Assembly (NCBI GenBank): GCA_964646205.1
Contig: CAZYAZ010000004.1
Location: forward strand, 65,490-129,489
DNA from: UBA8437 sp964646205
GTDB taxonomy: Bacteria; Planctomycetota; Planctomycetia; Planctomycetales; Planctomycetaceae
DNA length: 64,000 nucleotides
Direction: 5' to 3'
The notes beneath the pieces are model-generated. The model worked only from the letters and a program-made list of their open reading frames with translations, did not search any database and was not told where the DNA came from. Each line of letters opens with the position of its first letter. The first letter of the stretch is position 1. This document shows, piece after piece, positions 18,938 through 28,304 of this stretch. The translations under genes were made by a program, and so were the position numbers.

Positions 18938-21900
18938 TCATCCGTTGGACGGGGCGTCGTCGGTGTCGCCGCGACGTCGTTTTATCTCCAGCAGCCGTTC
19001 GGTGGTGGACATCCGCTCTCCCGACGGCGGCGACGTGGGACGATCTTGCTCGGGTGTGCGATGTGAGGATGTCCGGGGTGTCGGGGTGATGTCGGACAGG
19101 TGTTCGGGAAGAGAGGTGGCTGACTGTGTGCCAGAGGTGGCGGGGTCACCGCGCTGCGCATCGAGTCTCGAGTCGACCGCCTGTTTGCGTTGGAGAAGGG
19201 TCCCCATGGTTTCAGTCGAGGCGGCTTGTGTGGGACGGAACCAGGCAACGATCATGCGGGGGTCAATCTGGACACGGCGGATTGCCACGTCCAGTGGCAC
19301 CAGGCAGGCCAGGCCGACCAGGAACCAGTCGAAGACCTGGCGAGAACTGGATTTGGGGATTCGGCGATTGTAGATCTGTTCGGGGCTGGTGGAGGGGTCG
19401 AGCATCTGGCCCCCGGTCTTGTCGACGATTTCCTGCAACACCAGGGGATCGGAATTGAACTTGAGGTATTCGGGCGAGTACGAAACGATCAGTCCACCGT
19501 GAGCCGATTCCTGGCGACCGTCGCCGATGCCGGTGGCCCGGACCTGGTAGCGGCCCTTGCCCCAGAGTGGAAAACTGGCCTGGTAACGCGTGGGGCCCAC
19601 CTGTTTGAGTGTCAACGATTCGGTGCGGTCATGTGGTCCGGCGACCGCGGCGACGAGGTTCAGGGGTGATGCATCGGGATGAAAGTCCTCGACGACCACC
19701 GTTCCGCGACTCCCCTCGGCGTAACTCCACAGCCGAAGATGGCCCTTGCGATGGACCCGCGAGATCCTGGTGATCAGTTGCTGCACAAACGCCCGGTATT
19801 TGTCCCACGAGACCCAGTCCCTGCCCCAGTTGGTCGAGAGGTCGGAGGTGAAGGCCGCGGTGGTGCCCAGGCCCTTCTTGAAGGTGACCAGTAGCGGGTC
19901 GATTTCGCCTTCGCCCAATTCGTTCTCTTTGGGGGGTGTTTGCAGGATGGATTCAGCGCGTGGCTTGGCGGTGGTGAGCACATAGCCGTGCAGCCTGGGC
20001 AAACCGTCGAGTCCCTTGAGAATGGGTGAGGGGAACGCAACCTGTGGCTGGACGGTTTCATTCTGGATCATCGTCCGCTTCAGGGTGTTGGACTCCTTGA
20101 TGAAGATTGATGGCAGCAAGCTGGGATCGTCGGGAAAGTAGTAGCGGCCCCCGGTCGCCGAGGCGATCTGCTGCATGATCTGCACTTCCCGTCCGCCATG
20201 GGGAAAGATCGAAATGGTTGAGATCGTGATCTTGTTGTCCGCGAACTCGGCCAGGACCTTGGGCGAGGGGGGCTGGGGATCCCCGTCGGAAATGATGATC
20301 ATGTGTTTGGCCGAGGCATCACTCTTCTTCAGGCCTGTCAGCCCCATCTGCATCGTCGAGGCGAAACTGGGCATGTCGCCGATAACGGCACCGTTGATCC
20401 TCTTGGCCAGCGAGGGATACTCGCGGGCGGGCGTCAGTTCGAAGAGCCACTCTTCTCCCATCGATCCGTAGACCAGGACCCCGATCTCGTCCTGGGGATG
20501 CAGCACCTTGATCGCCTGCTTGGTGATTCGCTTGCCCCAGGTGTTGCCCTCGGGGAATTCACAGGTGTGCAGGATGATTGCCAGGGCTCCCTTGGGAAGC
20601 ACTTTTTTCTTTGTGATGTCCATCTCGACGGGAAGGATCTCCTCGATCACCGTTTTCCGGTATCCGCCCGGGCCGAAACTGTTGGGGCCTCCGACCATCA
20701 GGAAGCCGACGCCGAGGTTCTCCACCGCGTCTTGCACGGCACCCAGTTGCACCACGTCGAATGATTCGACGCCGACGTTGACGAATATCACCACGTCGTA
20801 GGCCATCAACGAGAGAGCATCTCGTGGGAACTCGTAGGCGTTTCGGGTTTCCACGATTCGCCTGTTCTCGCGAATCGCCTTCACCAGCGATTCGTGGTCG
20901 GCCGGATTGCCCCGCGGATCGGTCACCACCAGGACCTTTCCCTCGCCTTCGACAAACAGGTAATTGAGAACCGTGTTGTTCTCTTTCCAGTTGTCGTTGC
21001 CCTGGTCGACGACAATCGTGGCCGAGTATTCGTAGTAGCCGGCCGAACGGAGATGTATCGGGAACGTGTAACGGCTCTTGCCGGCTGGGAAATCAATGTC
21101 CCGCTCGGCGATCGTCCGGCCATTCTCCTTCAGGGACAACCTGCCGCTTCCGACCTTGAGGCTCGAGAGAACCACGTCCGCTTCGTACGTTTCACCGAGT
21201 TTGATGTTGCGCGGCAATTCGAGTTGCTCGATCCAGACCTCTGACTTGTAGCTGTAAGTGATCGGCATCACATCGACGGCGATTTCTCGGCTCTTGAGTT
21301 CATCGAGGATGCCACGGAGGTCGCCAGCGGTTTCGGTTCCGTCACTGATCAACACGATCCGTCCCCGATTTTCGGCCGGTAGCATGGCGGCAGCCAGCGA
21401 GAGACTTTGCTCGAGGTTGGTGGCGTCTCGGTCGATGAGCGAGTTGAGCAGGATCCCCTCTTCCAGGGGAGTGGCTTCCGCGGGGGGCAATTCGACCGCC
21501 GAGTTGCGACCAAAGACGACCAGGCCGGCCTGGTCTCCCTCGGGCTTTTGCGACATTGTCGAGGCGACGAAACTCAAGGCCTCGTCCTGGGCATTCTCGT
21601 CATCGGTTTCGCGGCCGATGGAATCTGAAATGTCGACGGTGTACATCACGGCGACGACATCACTGGTGCGAACGGCTCGGGGTTCGGCCAGCAGCATCAC
21701 GAACAGGCCGATCAACGCCAGCCGTGTCCAGAGTGCCACGAGACCTCGCGTGCGGCCCAGTCCGCTGCCGCCAGCGGCGTACAGCCACCAGACCCAGGGA
21801 GTCAACAGCATCAGTCCAAAGGCCTCGGGCCACACGAAGAGCATGGTGTTGGACCACTCGAGTCCCAGGACGAGAGTGGTGTAGAGGACCACGAACGTGA

Positions 21901-21973
21901 TCAGTGGGATCGTCTGCGACCACCGGAATGGATGGCGGGGACGAGGGAACAGGCGTTCAAGAAAAGTGGTCAT
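18938..21973 (-). CDS. Large membrane protein with two VWA regions and a GATase-like domain
   Basis: A 1011-residue protein. Three transmembrane helices lie at about 20-40, 46-66 and 82-102. A VWA domain follows, with the metal-site motif DISDS near 114. Residues 265-340 are beta-rich, then a glutamine-amidotransferase-like fold (LGVGFLMVGGPNSFGPGGYR near 425). A second VWA-like region contains HMIIISDGDPQPP near 565. The C-terminal helix (VFDWFLVGLACLVPLDVAI) precedes a long charged cytoplasmic tail. This layout is frequent in planctomycete MoxR clusters and is presumably an envelope partner of MoxR. The gene starts 9 bases after the NHL lipoprotein gene. Confidence 0.82.
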   Translation of the reverse strand: MTTFLERLFPRPRHPFRWSQTIPLITFVVLYTTLVLGLEWSNTMLFVWPEAFGLMLLTPWVWWLYAAGGSGLGRTRGLVALWTRLALIGLFVMLLAEPRAVRTSDVVAVMYTVDISDSIGRETDDENAQDEALSFVASTMSQKPEGDQAGLVVFGRNSAVELPPAEATPLEEGILLNSLIDRDATNLEQSLSLAAAMLPAENRGRIVLISDGTETAGDLRGILDELKSREIAVDVMPITYSYKSEVWIEQLELPRNIKLGETYEADVVLSSLKVGSGRLSLKENGRTIAERDIDFPAGKSRYTFPIHLRSAGYYEYSATIVVDQGNDNWKENNTVLNYLFVEGEGKVLVVTDPRGNPADHESLVKAIRENRRIVETRNAYEFPRDALSLMAYDVVIFVNVGVESFDVVQLGAVQDAVENLGVGFLMVGGPNSFGPGGYRKTVIEEILPVEMDITKKKVLPKGALAIILHTCEFPEGNTWGKRITKQAIKVLHPQDEIGVLVYGSMGEEWLFELTPAREYPSLAKRINGAVIGDMPSFASTMQMGLTGLKKSDASAKHMIIISDGDPQPPSPKVLAEFADNKITISTISIFPHGGREVQIMQQIASATGGRYYFPDDPSLLPSIFIKESNTLKRTMIQNETVQPQVAFPSPILKGLDGLPRLHGYVLTTAKPRAESILQTPPKENELGEGEIDPLLVTFKKGLGTTAAFTSDLSTNWGRDWVSWDKYRAFVQQLITRISRVHRKGHLRLWSYAEGSRGTVVVEDFHPDASPLNLVAAVAGPHDRTESLTLKQVGPTRYQASFPLWGKGRYQVRATGIGDGRQESAHGGLIVSYSPEYLKFNSDPLVLQEIVDKTGGQMLDPSTSPEQIYNRRIPKSSSRQVFDWFLVGLACLVPLDVAIRRVQIDPRMIVAWFRPTQAASTETMGTLLQRKQAVDSRLDAQRGDPATSGTQSATSLPEHLSDITPTPRTSSHRTPEQDRPTSPPSGERMSTTERLLEIKRRRGDTDDAPSNG

Positions 21974-21982
21974 CGGGAGCGC

Positions 21983-22894
21983 TCAGGGATCGACCGCTAC
22001 CAGGCGGTGGTTGCGAGTGTCGGCGACCCAAATGCGGCGGTTGGAATCGACGGCCAGGCCCCATGGAGTGCCGAACTGGTTGGGGCCGGATCCGGTGGAA
22101 CCAAACCGCCCGAGCAGTTCTCCTTTGAGACTAAAACGGGAAATCCGTCCTGCACCGTACTCAACCACCCAGAGATCCTTCCCAGGGCCCAGGGCGATAT
22201 CGTAAGGATAGTGTAACCGGCTGGTTTCGTCTTGCATTCCCAGAACTTTGAGGAAGTGTCCCTGGCCGTCGAAGACCTGGATCCGATCGTTGAATGCGTC
22301 GACGATATACAGTTGATCTTCGTGCCAGGCCATGCCGCTGGGACGCTGGAATTCGCCGGGCTGGTCTCCAATGTTCCCGAAGGTCAGCAGGTGTTGCCAG
22401 TCCTTGGTGAATTTCTGCACCCGGTTGGCTCCGCCATATTCCGAGACAAACAGGTTGCCCTGGTCATCTTCGACCACCGCCACCGGCCAGTAAAAATCGC
22501 CGTCTTTCTGCCCCTCCTGGCCAACCATGCGAACGACAGTGCCGGAGGAGTCAAAAACGACCACCCGGTGATAATGAGTGTCCGCCACGGCGATCTGGCC
22601 GTTGGAGAGCACACAGATTCCCTCGGGATTCCCCACGTCGCTTTCCGGCATGTTCCATTGGCGGATCGGGTCTCCATCCTTGTCGAAAACCAAAACACGT
22701 CCCGCGTTGTCGAGCAGGTAGAGTGAGTCGTCGGGTGCCGTGGTGACAGCCCGTGGGGCGGGGATGGTGGCGCCGGCTGAGGGAATCGACTTGCGGAGGA
22801 CCTGCCTGGGAATGAACTGGCCATCTGTCGAATCGGTGCAGCCGCAAACCAGCAGGCTCAGTTGTGACGCGAGAAAGAACACCCGAAGCGACAT
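21983..22894 (-). CDS. NHL-repeat lipoprotein
   Basis: A 303-residue exported protein. The start ATG at 22894 gives a lipoprotein signal (SLRVFFLASQLSLLVCGC, lipid Cys in CGC); the in-frame extension to 22963 does not. The rest is a six-bladed NHL propeller. Its repeats carry the family motif of hydrophobic residues, then VAD or VDAFNDRIQVF, as in IAVADTHYHRVVVFD, LYIVDAFNDRIQVFD and IWVADTRNHRLVAVD. Such propellers bind proteins or ligands and have no catalytic signature here. An AGGACAGGA-type ribosome site precedes the ATG. It lies 65 bases after the ABC importer and 9 bases before the large VWA gene. Confidence 0.87.
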   Translation of the reverse strand: MSLRVFFLASQLSLLVCGCTDSTDGQFIPRQVLRKSIPSAGATIPAPRAVTTAPDDSLYLLDNAGRVLVFDKDGDPIRQWNMPESDVGNPEGICVLSNGQIAVADTHYHRVVVFDSSGTVVRMVGQEGQKDGDFYWPVAVVEDDQGNLFVSEYGGANRVQKFTKDWQHLLTFGNIGDQPGEFQRPSGMAWHEDQLYIVDAFNDRIQVFDGQGHFLKVLGMQDETSRLHYPYDIALGPGKDLWVVEYGAGRISRFSLKGELLGRFGSTGSGPNQFGTPWGLAVDSNRRIWVADTRNHRLVAVDP

Positions 22895-22959
22895 GAGATG
22901 GTCCTGTCCTTCAATGGCTGGCCGAGTCCAGCGACCATCCGCAGATTGTACGCTTTCGG

Positions 22960-23955
22960 TCACGATCCCGTTGGTTCACCCACCGGCTTAATTCCGGTGT
23001 GGTTGTCCGGTGCCGTGATTCTCACGGTTCCGGTGGGAACCGGTTGGGCGGGGCCGGACAAATGGGTCAGGGTTCGTGAATCATCTGTTCCCGGCCGTGT
23101 CAGCCGGGTTTCCCGCAGTGGGCCAATTGTTTTGGAGTCGACGACGATCGCCGTCCCATTGGGATCGGCGACCAGTTCGATTTGTTCAGGTCGCAGGCAA
23201 ATGTCCACATCGCCGTTCCCGACGCCCCAGGCGGACGTTTCGGTTGCCGGAAACCAATTTGCCGGTCCGAGGCTACTGGCCACCTCGCGGGACGGCGGTG
23301 ACCGGTAGAGACCCGCGACGTCACCATCTGCGACCACACGTCCGTGGGACAGCACCACGACATGGTCGGCATGTCGTAGGACCTGTCGGGGTGAGTGGGT
23401 CGAAAAAATCAGCGACGTGTCGCGATTGCGGGCGTCGTTGACGAGGGTGTCCCAGTCGTTGTCCAGACGCAACGGATCGACATGAACGAACGGCTCGTCA
23501 GCCACCAGAACGGTGGCACCAGCGGCGAGACCACGGGCGGCCGCCAACCGGGATCTTTCCCCGTTGGACAAGGTGTCCGGTCGCGACGTGGCTTGCTCGG
23601 ACAGCCCGAAGGCCTGGAGGATCTCTCCGACTGTGGGCTGATGATCGGATTTGGGATGAACGGCCTTCAAGTGTTCCGTGGTAGTGGCCTGGGGCCAGAG
23701 TCCCCCGTCGGGAGGTATCCAGAACAAGGGTAGACGGTTGAGATCTCGAGTGAGTTGGCGGACGATTTGGCCGCGGCTGGGGGCTTCGAAGCCGACCAGC
23801 AGATTCAGTAGTGAAGTCTTTCCTGCCCCGGAGGCACCAATGATCGCCGTGCAACCGGTTTTGATCTCGAGGTGCTCGACATCCAGTCGTGGGTGTTGGT
23901 CTCCGTCAAGTTGGACGGAGTCGAGTGTCCAGAGAGGACCGTGTGATTGGGTCAT
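22960..23955 (-). CDS. ABC importer ATPase, iron(III)-type
   Basis: A 331-residue ATPase. Walker A is GASGAGKT at about 39-46, then signature LSNGERSRLAAARGLAAG, Walker B VLVADEPFVHVDP (with FVHVDP for the more usual FSALD) and H-loop STHSPRQVLRHAD. Residues 240-331 resemble the TOBE-type regulatory domain of Fe(III)/molybdate/sugar importers. The ATG at 23955 overlaps the permease stop as ATGA. With the permease and the binding lipoprotein it forms a complete importer, probably for ferric iron or another oxyanion-like or metal substrate. Confidence 0.86.
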   Translation of the reverse strand: MTQSHGPLWTLDSVQLDGDQHPRLDVEHLEIKTGCTAIIGASGAGKTSLLNLLVGFEAPSRGQIVRQLTRDLNRLPLFWIPPDGGLWPQATTTEHLKAVHPKSDHQPTVGEILQAFGLSEQATSRPDTLSNGERSRLAAARGLAAGATVLVADEPFVHVDPLRLDNDWDTLVNDARNRDTSLIFSTHSPRQVLRHADHVVVLSHGRVVADGDVAGLYRSPPSREVASSLGPANWFPATETSAWGVGNGDVDICLRPEQIELVADPNGTAIVVDSKTIGPLRETRLTRPGTDDSRTLTHLSGPAQPVPTGTVRITAPDNHTGIKPVGEPTGS

Positions 23956-25427
23956 CGTGGGCTCCTGCCGAACGCGGCTGGCAGAATCCGTCCGACGGCA
24001 ACCAGGGCCGTGGCCACTGCGAGAGGGACCAGCATCACGATCAGGGTTGTCGTGGAGAGCGCGGCGTTTCGGCCAAAGTGCATCTGTTGGTACATGCGAT
24101 GGGCAATCGAGAGCCAATGCGGTGGGGCGAGCAGTTCATTGAGTGTCAACTCGAGAAAGCCCCACCAGCAGATCAGCCCGATCATCCAGGCTCCGCGTTG
24201 ACCGGACTGCTGCCAGGCCAATTTCCAACCGGCAGTTCTCTGGGGTCCGGGAGGGGCCTGTTGCAGGAGACGGGCCACATGACTGGATTCCTGTGTGGGC
24301 AACACCGCCAGCAGGACGATGAGCATGGCGGCACGGGGGAGTAGCCAGAGTGTTTGGCCCAGGCAGAGCGTGATGATCGAGTGCCGCGGAACGAGGGGAG
24401 TGGCCAACAGCAGTAACCATGTCAGTGTCAGTCCCAGCAACAAGCTGCCCAGCAGTCCCGGCAGTGACAGCAAGAGCAGGGACGTGATCCACCTCTTTCG
24501 TAACAGCCACGCGGCCAGCACCGCGGCGGTCGTGGCGACGATGACGGTGGGGACCAGGCTGAGTGTGGCGTGAGTGAGCGTGGGCAGCAGGCCCGGCAAT
24601 GTTGCCCACACGGAGGACTCACGAGCAAACGCGTCCAACGAGAGGCTGCACAACGGGACGACACTTCCCATCAACAACGCCGCTGCCAGCCAGGCCCAGG
24701 CCATTCGGCGCGAGATGCCGGTTTGAGTGGGCTGAGAATTGGGCCGTAAGCCGCCTCGTTCATGGCGGATGGACCAGGCGAGTGCAATTAATGGAGACAG
24801 CAGGGCCAGCGAACACAGCATTGGCATCCAGCCGGCACGCCACAGGTCCCACGGGGACTGTTCACCAAGTCGCTGAAGAGCGATGAGTTCAAACAACGCG
24901 TTGGACCAGCTTGCTGGCGTCAGTCGGCCGCCAGCGATGACCCGAAACAGCGATGCAATTTCGAATTCGTGGAACACAAGCAAAGCCATCAGGCCGATTG
25001 CCGGAACTCGATTCCGGGCCGGGCCGTGCCAGAATTGGCCCAGCCGATGACCGGTAACGACATGGCCCGGCTGTCCTCGTCTGGCGAGTCGTGAGGTCCA
25101 ACTTGCCATTGGTCCCAGGGGAGGCGGAGGCGCCACGGCCAGCACCAGCGTGCCAACCGGGACGACCTGGATGAGCAGCAGCAGGTCGTAGAAGAACTCG
25201 TTGAGCAGCGGGCTGCGGACCAGGTCGAGAGTCACATTGGAGTAACTGTAGCCGACCACGAATCCGGGAGTGAGAAACGGAAGAGCGAGAATCGCCACCA
25301 GCCAGCGTCGTGGGCCGGGATCGGAGCACTTGATCGCACGCTCCAAAATCATTGCCAACGGCAAGGCAATCACTGCGACGGCCAGGGCCCGCAGCAAACT
25401 CCAACCGCATTCGGCTTCGAGACTCAT
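23952..25427 (-). CDS. ABC importer permease, iron(III)-type
   Basis: A 491-residue membrane protein with about 12 hydrophobic segments in two similar halves. This is the fused double-permease form of the FbpB/iron(III) and thiamine importer group. LPFLTPGFVVGYSYSN near 48 and the C-terminal EAA-like stretch before GLICWWGFLELTLNELLAP match helices and loops of that family. The start overlaps the stop of the binding-protein gene by 4 bases and the stop overlaps the ATPase start, so the three genes are translationally coupled. The substrate is inferred from the family and is not proven. Confidence 0.83.
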   Translation of the reverse strand: MSLEAECGWSLLRALAVAVIALPLAMILERAIKCSDPGPRRWLVAILALPFLTPGFVVGYSYSNVTLDLVRSPLLNEFFYDLLLLIQVVPVGTLVLAVAPPPPLGPMASWTSRLARRGQPGHVVTGHRLGQFWHGPARNRVPAIGLMALLVFHEFEIASLFRVIAGGRLTPASWSNALFELIALQRLGEQSPWDLWRAGWMPMLCSLALLSPLIALAWSIRHERGGLRPNSQPTQTGISRRMAWAWLAAALLMGSVVPLCSLSLDAFARESSVWATLPGLLPTLTHATLSLVPTVIVATTAAVLAAWLLRKRWITSLLLLSLPGLLGSLLLGLTLTWLLLLATPLVPRHSIITLCLGQTLWLLPRAAMLIVLLAVLPTQESSHVARLLQQAPPGPQRTAGWKLAWQQSGQRGAWMIGLICWWGFLELTLNELLAPPHWLSIAHRMYQQMHFGRNAALSTTTLIVMLVPLAVATALVAVGRILPAAFGRSPR

Positions 25428-26500
25428 CGTTTGTACTCGGTTCGCAACCAGGCCAGGCAGGCGGTTCGTGATTCCTCGAGATTTCCGAATTGAGCACCCT
25501 GTTCGACCAGGGGCTGCAATTCCTGGACTTCCCTGGGCAGTCGTGTCACGTCCACTTTACCCAATGGAACCTGGCGAGACGCCGAGTGTGCCAGTGCCAA
25601 CTCGGTTTTGGCGCTGAGCAGAAAATCCACCAGGCGACGGGCAGCAGCCAGGCGAGAGGTTCCTCGGATGATGGCCACGCTGTTGGGCATGCAGATCGTC
25701 TGACCGCCTGGCAATCTCACCGGCAGCATGGCTACTGGGTGTTGGTTGTCGCGTCCGACAAAGAAATCGTCGGTGTCGGTCCATCCCAGGTCGCAGGCCC
25801 CGCGAGCTACCAGGTTCTTGACTGTCGAGTTGCCGGGAACTTCGATCAAGCCACGTTGCCGGGCGTCACCGTGCCACGCTTTCAGCGTCGCACCCGCATC
25901 GGCGTGCCACAACAGGCAGTAATGAGTCAGCGTGGTTCCGAACAAGGGACGCGCGATGGCCATTCGGGACAAATCCGAGCCAGCCGCTGCTGCATCAATG
26001 GCCCGGGTGGTTGCCGACATCTTGTCGGTGTTGACGATCCAGACGCGGAATCTTGCAGCGAACCCACACCAGCGACCATCGGGATCCTTGTAAGCGTCGG
26101 GGATTCGTGTCCAGCCGTTGCCCTTGTAGCTGGCCAGGATGTCGTGCGACAGCAGGTCGGTCGTGCCCAGAACCTGGTTGTTCCAGAACACGTCACACGT
26201 TGGAGACGATTTTTCGCGAATCAGCCGGTTGACCAATCCCAGCGATTTTGTGGCCTCGGTGTCGTGACGGACCTGGACCTGGATGCCCGTTTCTCGAGTG
26301 AACCGTTTGAAAATGGGGTCCGAATAGGCCGCATCGTGAGCACAGTAGACCACCAATGGCTGAGAATCGGTGTCTGAAGGGACCGATTCGGTGCAACCAC
26401 CATTCAGCGGGAGCACCAGCAGAGCCAGCAGGCCGACGGCGACCGTCGGACGCCGGCGTGGCTCGGTCTGGACCGACAGGCTACTTCTTCGGGGCATCAT
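25424..26500 (-). CDS. ABC importer substrate-binding lipoprotein, iron(III)-type
   Basis: An extracellular solute-binding protein of about 358 residues. The signal region ends in a lipobox (VLPLNGGC), after which LVVYCAHDAAYSDPIFKRF opens the first lobe, as in FbpA/AfuA-like proteins. CDVFWNNQVL and GACDLGWTDTDDFF are family landmarks. Two adjacent ATGs (26500 and 26497) fit the start and overlap the end of the upstream gene by up to 20 bases; no clear ribosome site distinguishes them. It delivers the ligand to the downstream permease. Ferric iron is the first guess because of family resemblance, but the ligand tyrosine pair was not identified with confidence. Confidence 0.84.
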   Translation of the reverse strand: MMPRRSSLSVQTEPRRRPTVAVGLLALLVLPLNGGCTESVPSDTDSQPLVVYCAHDAAYSDPIFKRFTRETGIQVQVRHDTEATKSLGLVNRLIREKSSPTCDVFWNNQVLGTTDLLSHDILASYKGNGWTRIPDAYKDPDGRWCGFAARFRVWIVNTDKMSATTRAIDAAAAGSDLSRMAIARPLFGTTLTHYCLLWHADAGATLKAWHGDARQRGLIEVPGNSTVKNLVARGACDLGWTDTDDFFVGRDNQHPVAMLPVRLPGGQTICMPNSVAIIRGTSRLAAARRLVDFLLSAKTELALAHSASRQVPLGKVDVTRLPREVQELQPLVEQGAQFGNLEESRTACLAWLRTEYKR

Positions 26501-28304
26501 CCGAGGTGGCTGGAGTCGCGGCTTTCGATGAGCGGGACGGAGCGGACTCGTCGAGTGACTGGAAGTACTTTTTGATTCCCTGGATATATCCCTTGGGAAT
26601 CTCTTCCTTGTCGATCGCTTCACTGACTCCTTGCTTGATCGCCTGCACGCTCTTGCTGTAGGTCTGACGAGCGTCTCCGGTGTCGCTTTGTCCCTTGGTC
26701 TTGATCGACAACAGGACCTTGCCGGCGGTCAACGCGGACTTGGAGACCTCGGTTTTGAAATCGGTCTTGGCCGAGTTGTCTTCGGGAACCTCGCCTCCCT
26801 TGCCAAAACCACGGTTTCCGGTCCCTTCACCCTCGGTAATCTGGTCACCCATCTGTTGCATCATCTGCTGATAGAACTCGCGGTAGTCGTCCAGTGATTC
26901 GGCTCCCTCGATGCCTTCCACGGTCTCGCCATCCTGGTTGGCTTTCTGGGCCATCCGTGCGGTCTCCAGCGCCTTTTCCAACTGCTGGAGATCGCGGGCC
27001 GTCTGTGCCAATTCCTGCAGTTCCTGCTTGGTCAGTTCCATGGTCTCGGCGAGATGCTTTTGTGAACTTTTCGCGAGTTCCTTGTCGTCTGACTGCATGG
27101 CCTTCATCTGTTGTCGGGCTCGCTTGAGGGCAGCCGCGAGCGGATGCTTTTCGTCGAGTTTTTTGGAGGCGAACGATTGGATGTCGCGAAGCTTCTTCTG
27201 CATCTTCTGCATCGCCTCGGCCTGCTTTTTCTTGTCCGCCGGATTGTTCTCGTCGAGGTTCGAGAACTCCTCGAGGTCCTTCTTGATGGATTCGAGTTCT
27301 TTTTTGAGATTGTCCGTCGACCCCTCCTGCAACTCCTTGGTCCACTTGTCGATCTTGGGCGATTCGAGTTGACCGAACTTCTGGTCGCTGTCGGCGCGGT
27401 TGAGGGTTTGTTTGAGCTTGTGAGCGTCCATCATCTTGTGCAGGTCACCGAGTTGCTTTCGTTGCTGGTCGATGCTCTTGCGGTTGGCCGCGGGCTCGGA
27501 TGTTTTCATCTTTTTCAACGCCGCGACCAGGTCGTCGATCGCCTGCTTGACCTGGGGAGAATTGTCGGCGTCGTCGGTGGCCAGTTGTTCGGACCGCGTC
27601 TTTGTTTTCAGAGCTTCTTTCTGGAGTACCTTGCGTTGTGCTTTGATCTGGTCCGCCTGGGCGACCTTGCCGAAGGGGTCCAGTTGTGGAAGTCCGAGTA
27701 CAAGTGCGGCCACGATTGCCAGGCCCAGGGCCGGCTTGATCGCACCCTGGGAGAACGGCAAGGGGACGATCCGGAATGGCTGCACACGAGCCGCCTGACT
27801 GACGGCGTTGCGGGAAACCAGCGGTTGGTAGTCGCCGGCGGAACCTTCCAGTTGGGTCAGCGTCAGGAACAGGTCCTTGGTGCCATGGTGACGGTCTATG
27901 GCCCGGGCCGCGTCCGAGGTGGTGGGGCGGTCGTGCCAGAGGATGGCGGCCAGGGATGAGATCGCAAGGAGCCCGAGGACCAGCATGCTGGACAGGAGTC
28001 CCAGTCCGGTCCAGTCGCCAGTTCCTGTGGTGTCCAGCCCCAGTGCGTCGGCGACCGTGTTGACGACCGGATCGGCCGGAAGGTCAAACAGCCCGGTCAG
28101 GCGAACAGCCAGAACAACTGCGGCGGCAACAATCGAGGTCCACAGAACCAGCCGCGAGAGGCGGCGTCCGTATCCGGCCCACCTGAGCCGCGAGGCGACC
28201 TGGGCCAGAACCTTTTCGGGGCCGTGTGGAGTCGCCATGTCATCTGTCCCAGGAGAGGGCGGGAGGTGCGCGTGTCCGCCTGAGGCCAGTTTAGCGTCGG
28301 TCAC
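26481..28304 (-). CDS. Coiled-coil membrane protein of a MoxR-type operon
   Basis: A 607-residue protein with no recognised enzyme domain. Three hydrophobic helices lie at about 51-73, 101-123 and 190-207. From 220 to 480 it is very rich in Lys, Glu, Gln and Met with heptad patterning, a long coiled coil. The C-terminus is glycine-, then charge-rich. The layout recalls DUF4175-like proteins that accompany MoxR/BatA genes in proteobacteria. GTG at 28304 overlaps the preceding stop as GTGA; an ATG at 28238 is an alternative start. A scaffold or structural role in the membrane is inferred. Confidence 0.68.
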   Translation of the reverse strand: MTDAKLASGGHAHLPPSPGTDDMATPHGPEKVLAQVASRLRWAGYGRRLSRLVLWTSIVAAAVVLAVRLTGLFDLPADPVVNTVADALGLDTTGTGDWTGLGLLSSMLVLGLLAISSLAAILWHDRPTTSDAARAIDRHHGTKDLFLTLTQLEGSAGDYQPLVSRNAVSQAARVQPFRIVPLPFSQGAIKPALGLAIVAALVLGLPQLDPFGKVAQADQIKAQRKVLQKEALKTKTRSEQLATDDADNSPQVKQAIDDLVAALKKMKTSEPAANRKSIDQQRKQLGDLHKMMDAHKLKQTLNRADSDQKFGQLESPKIDKWTKELQEGSTDNLKKELESIKKDLEEFSNLDENNPADKKKQAEAMQKMQKKLRDIQSFASKKLDEKHPLAAALKRARQQMKAMQSDDKELAKSSQKHLAETMELTKQELQELAQTARDLQQLEKALETARMAQKANQDGETVEGIEGAESLDDYREFYQQMMQQMGDQITEGEGTGNRGFGKGGEVPEDNSAKTDFKTEVSKSALTAGKVLLSIKTKGQSDTGDARQTYSKSVQAIKQGVSEAIDKEEIPKGYIQGIKKYFQSLDESAPSRSSKAATPATSDDAPKK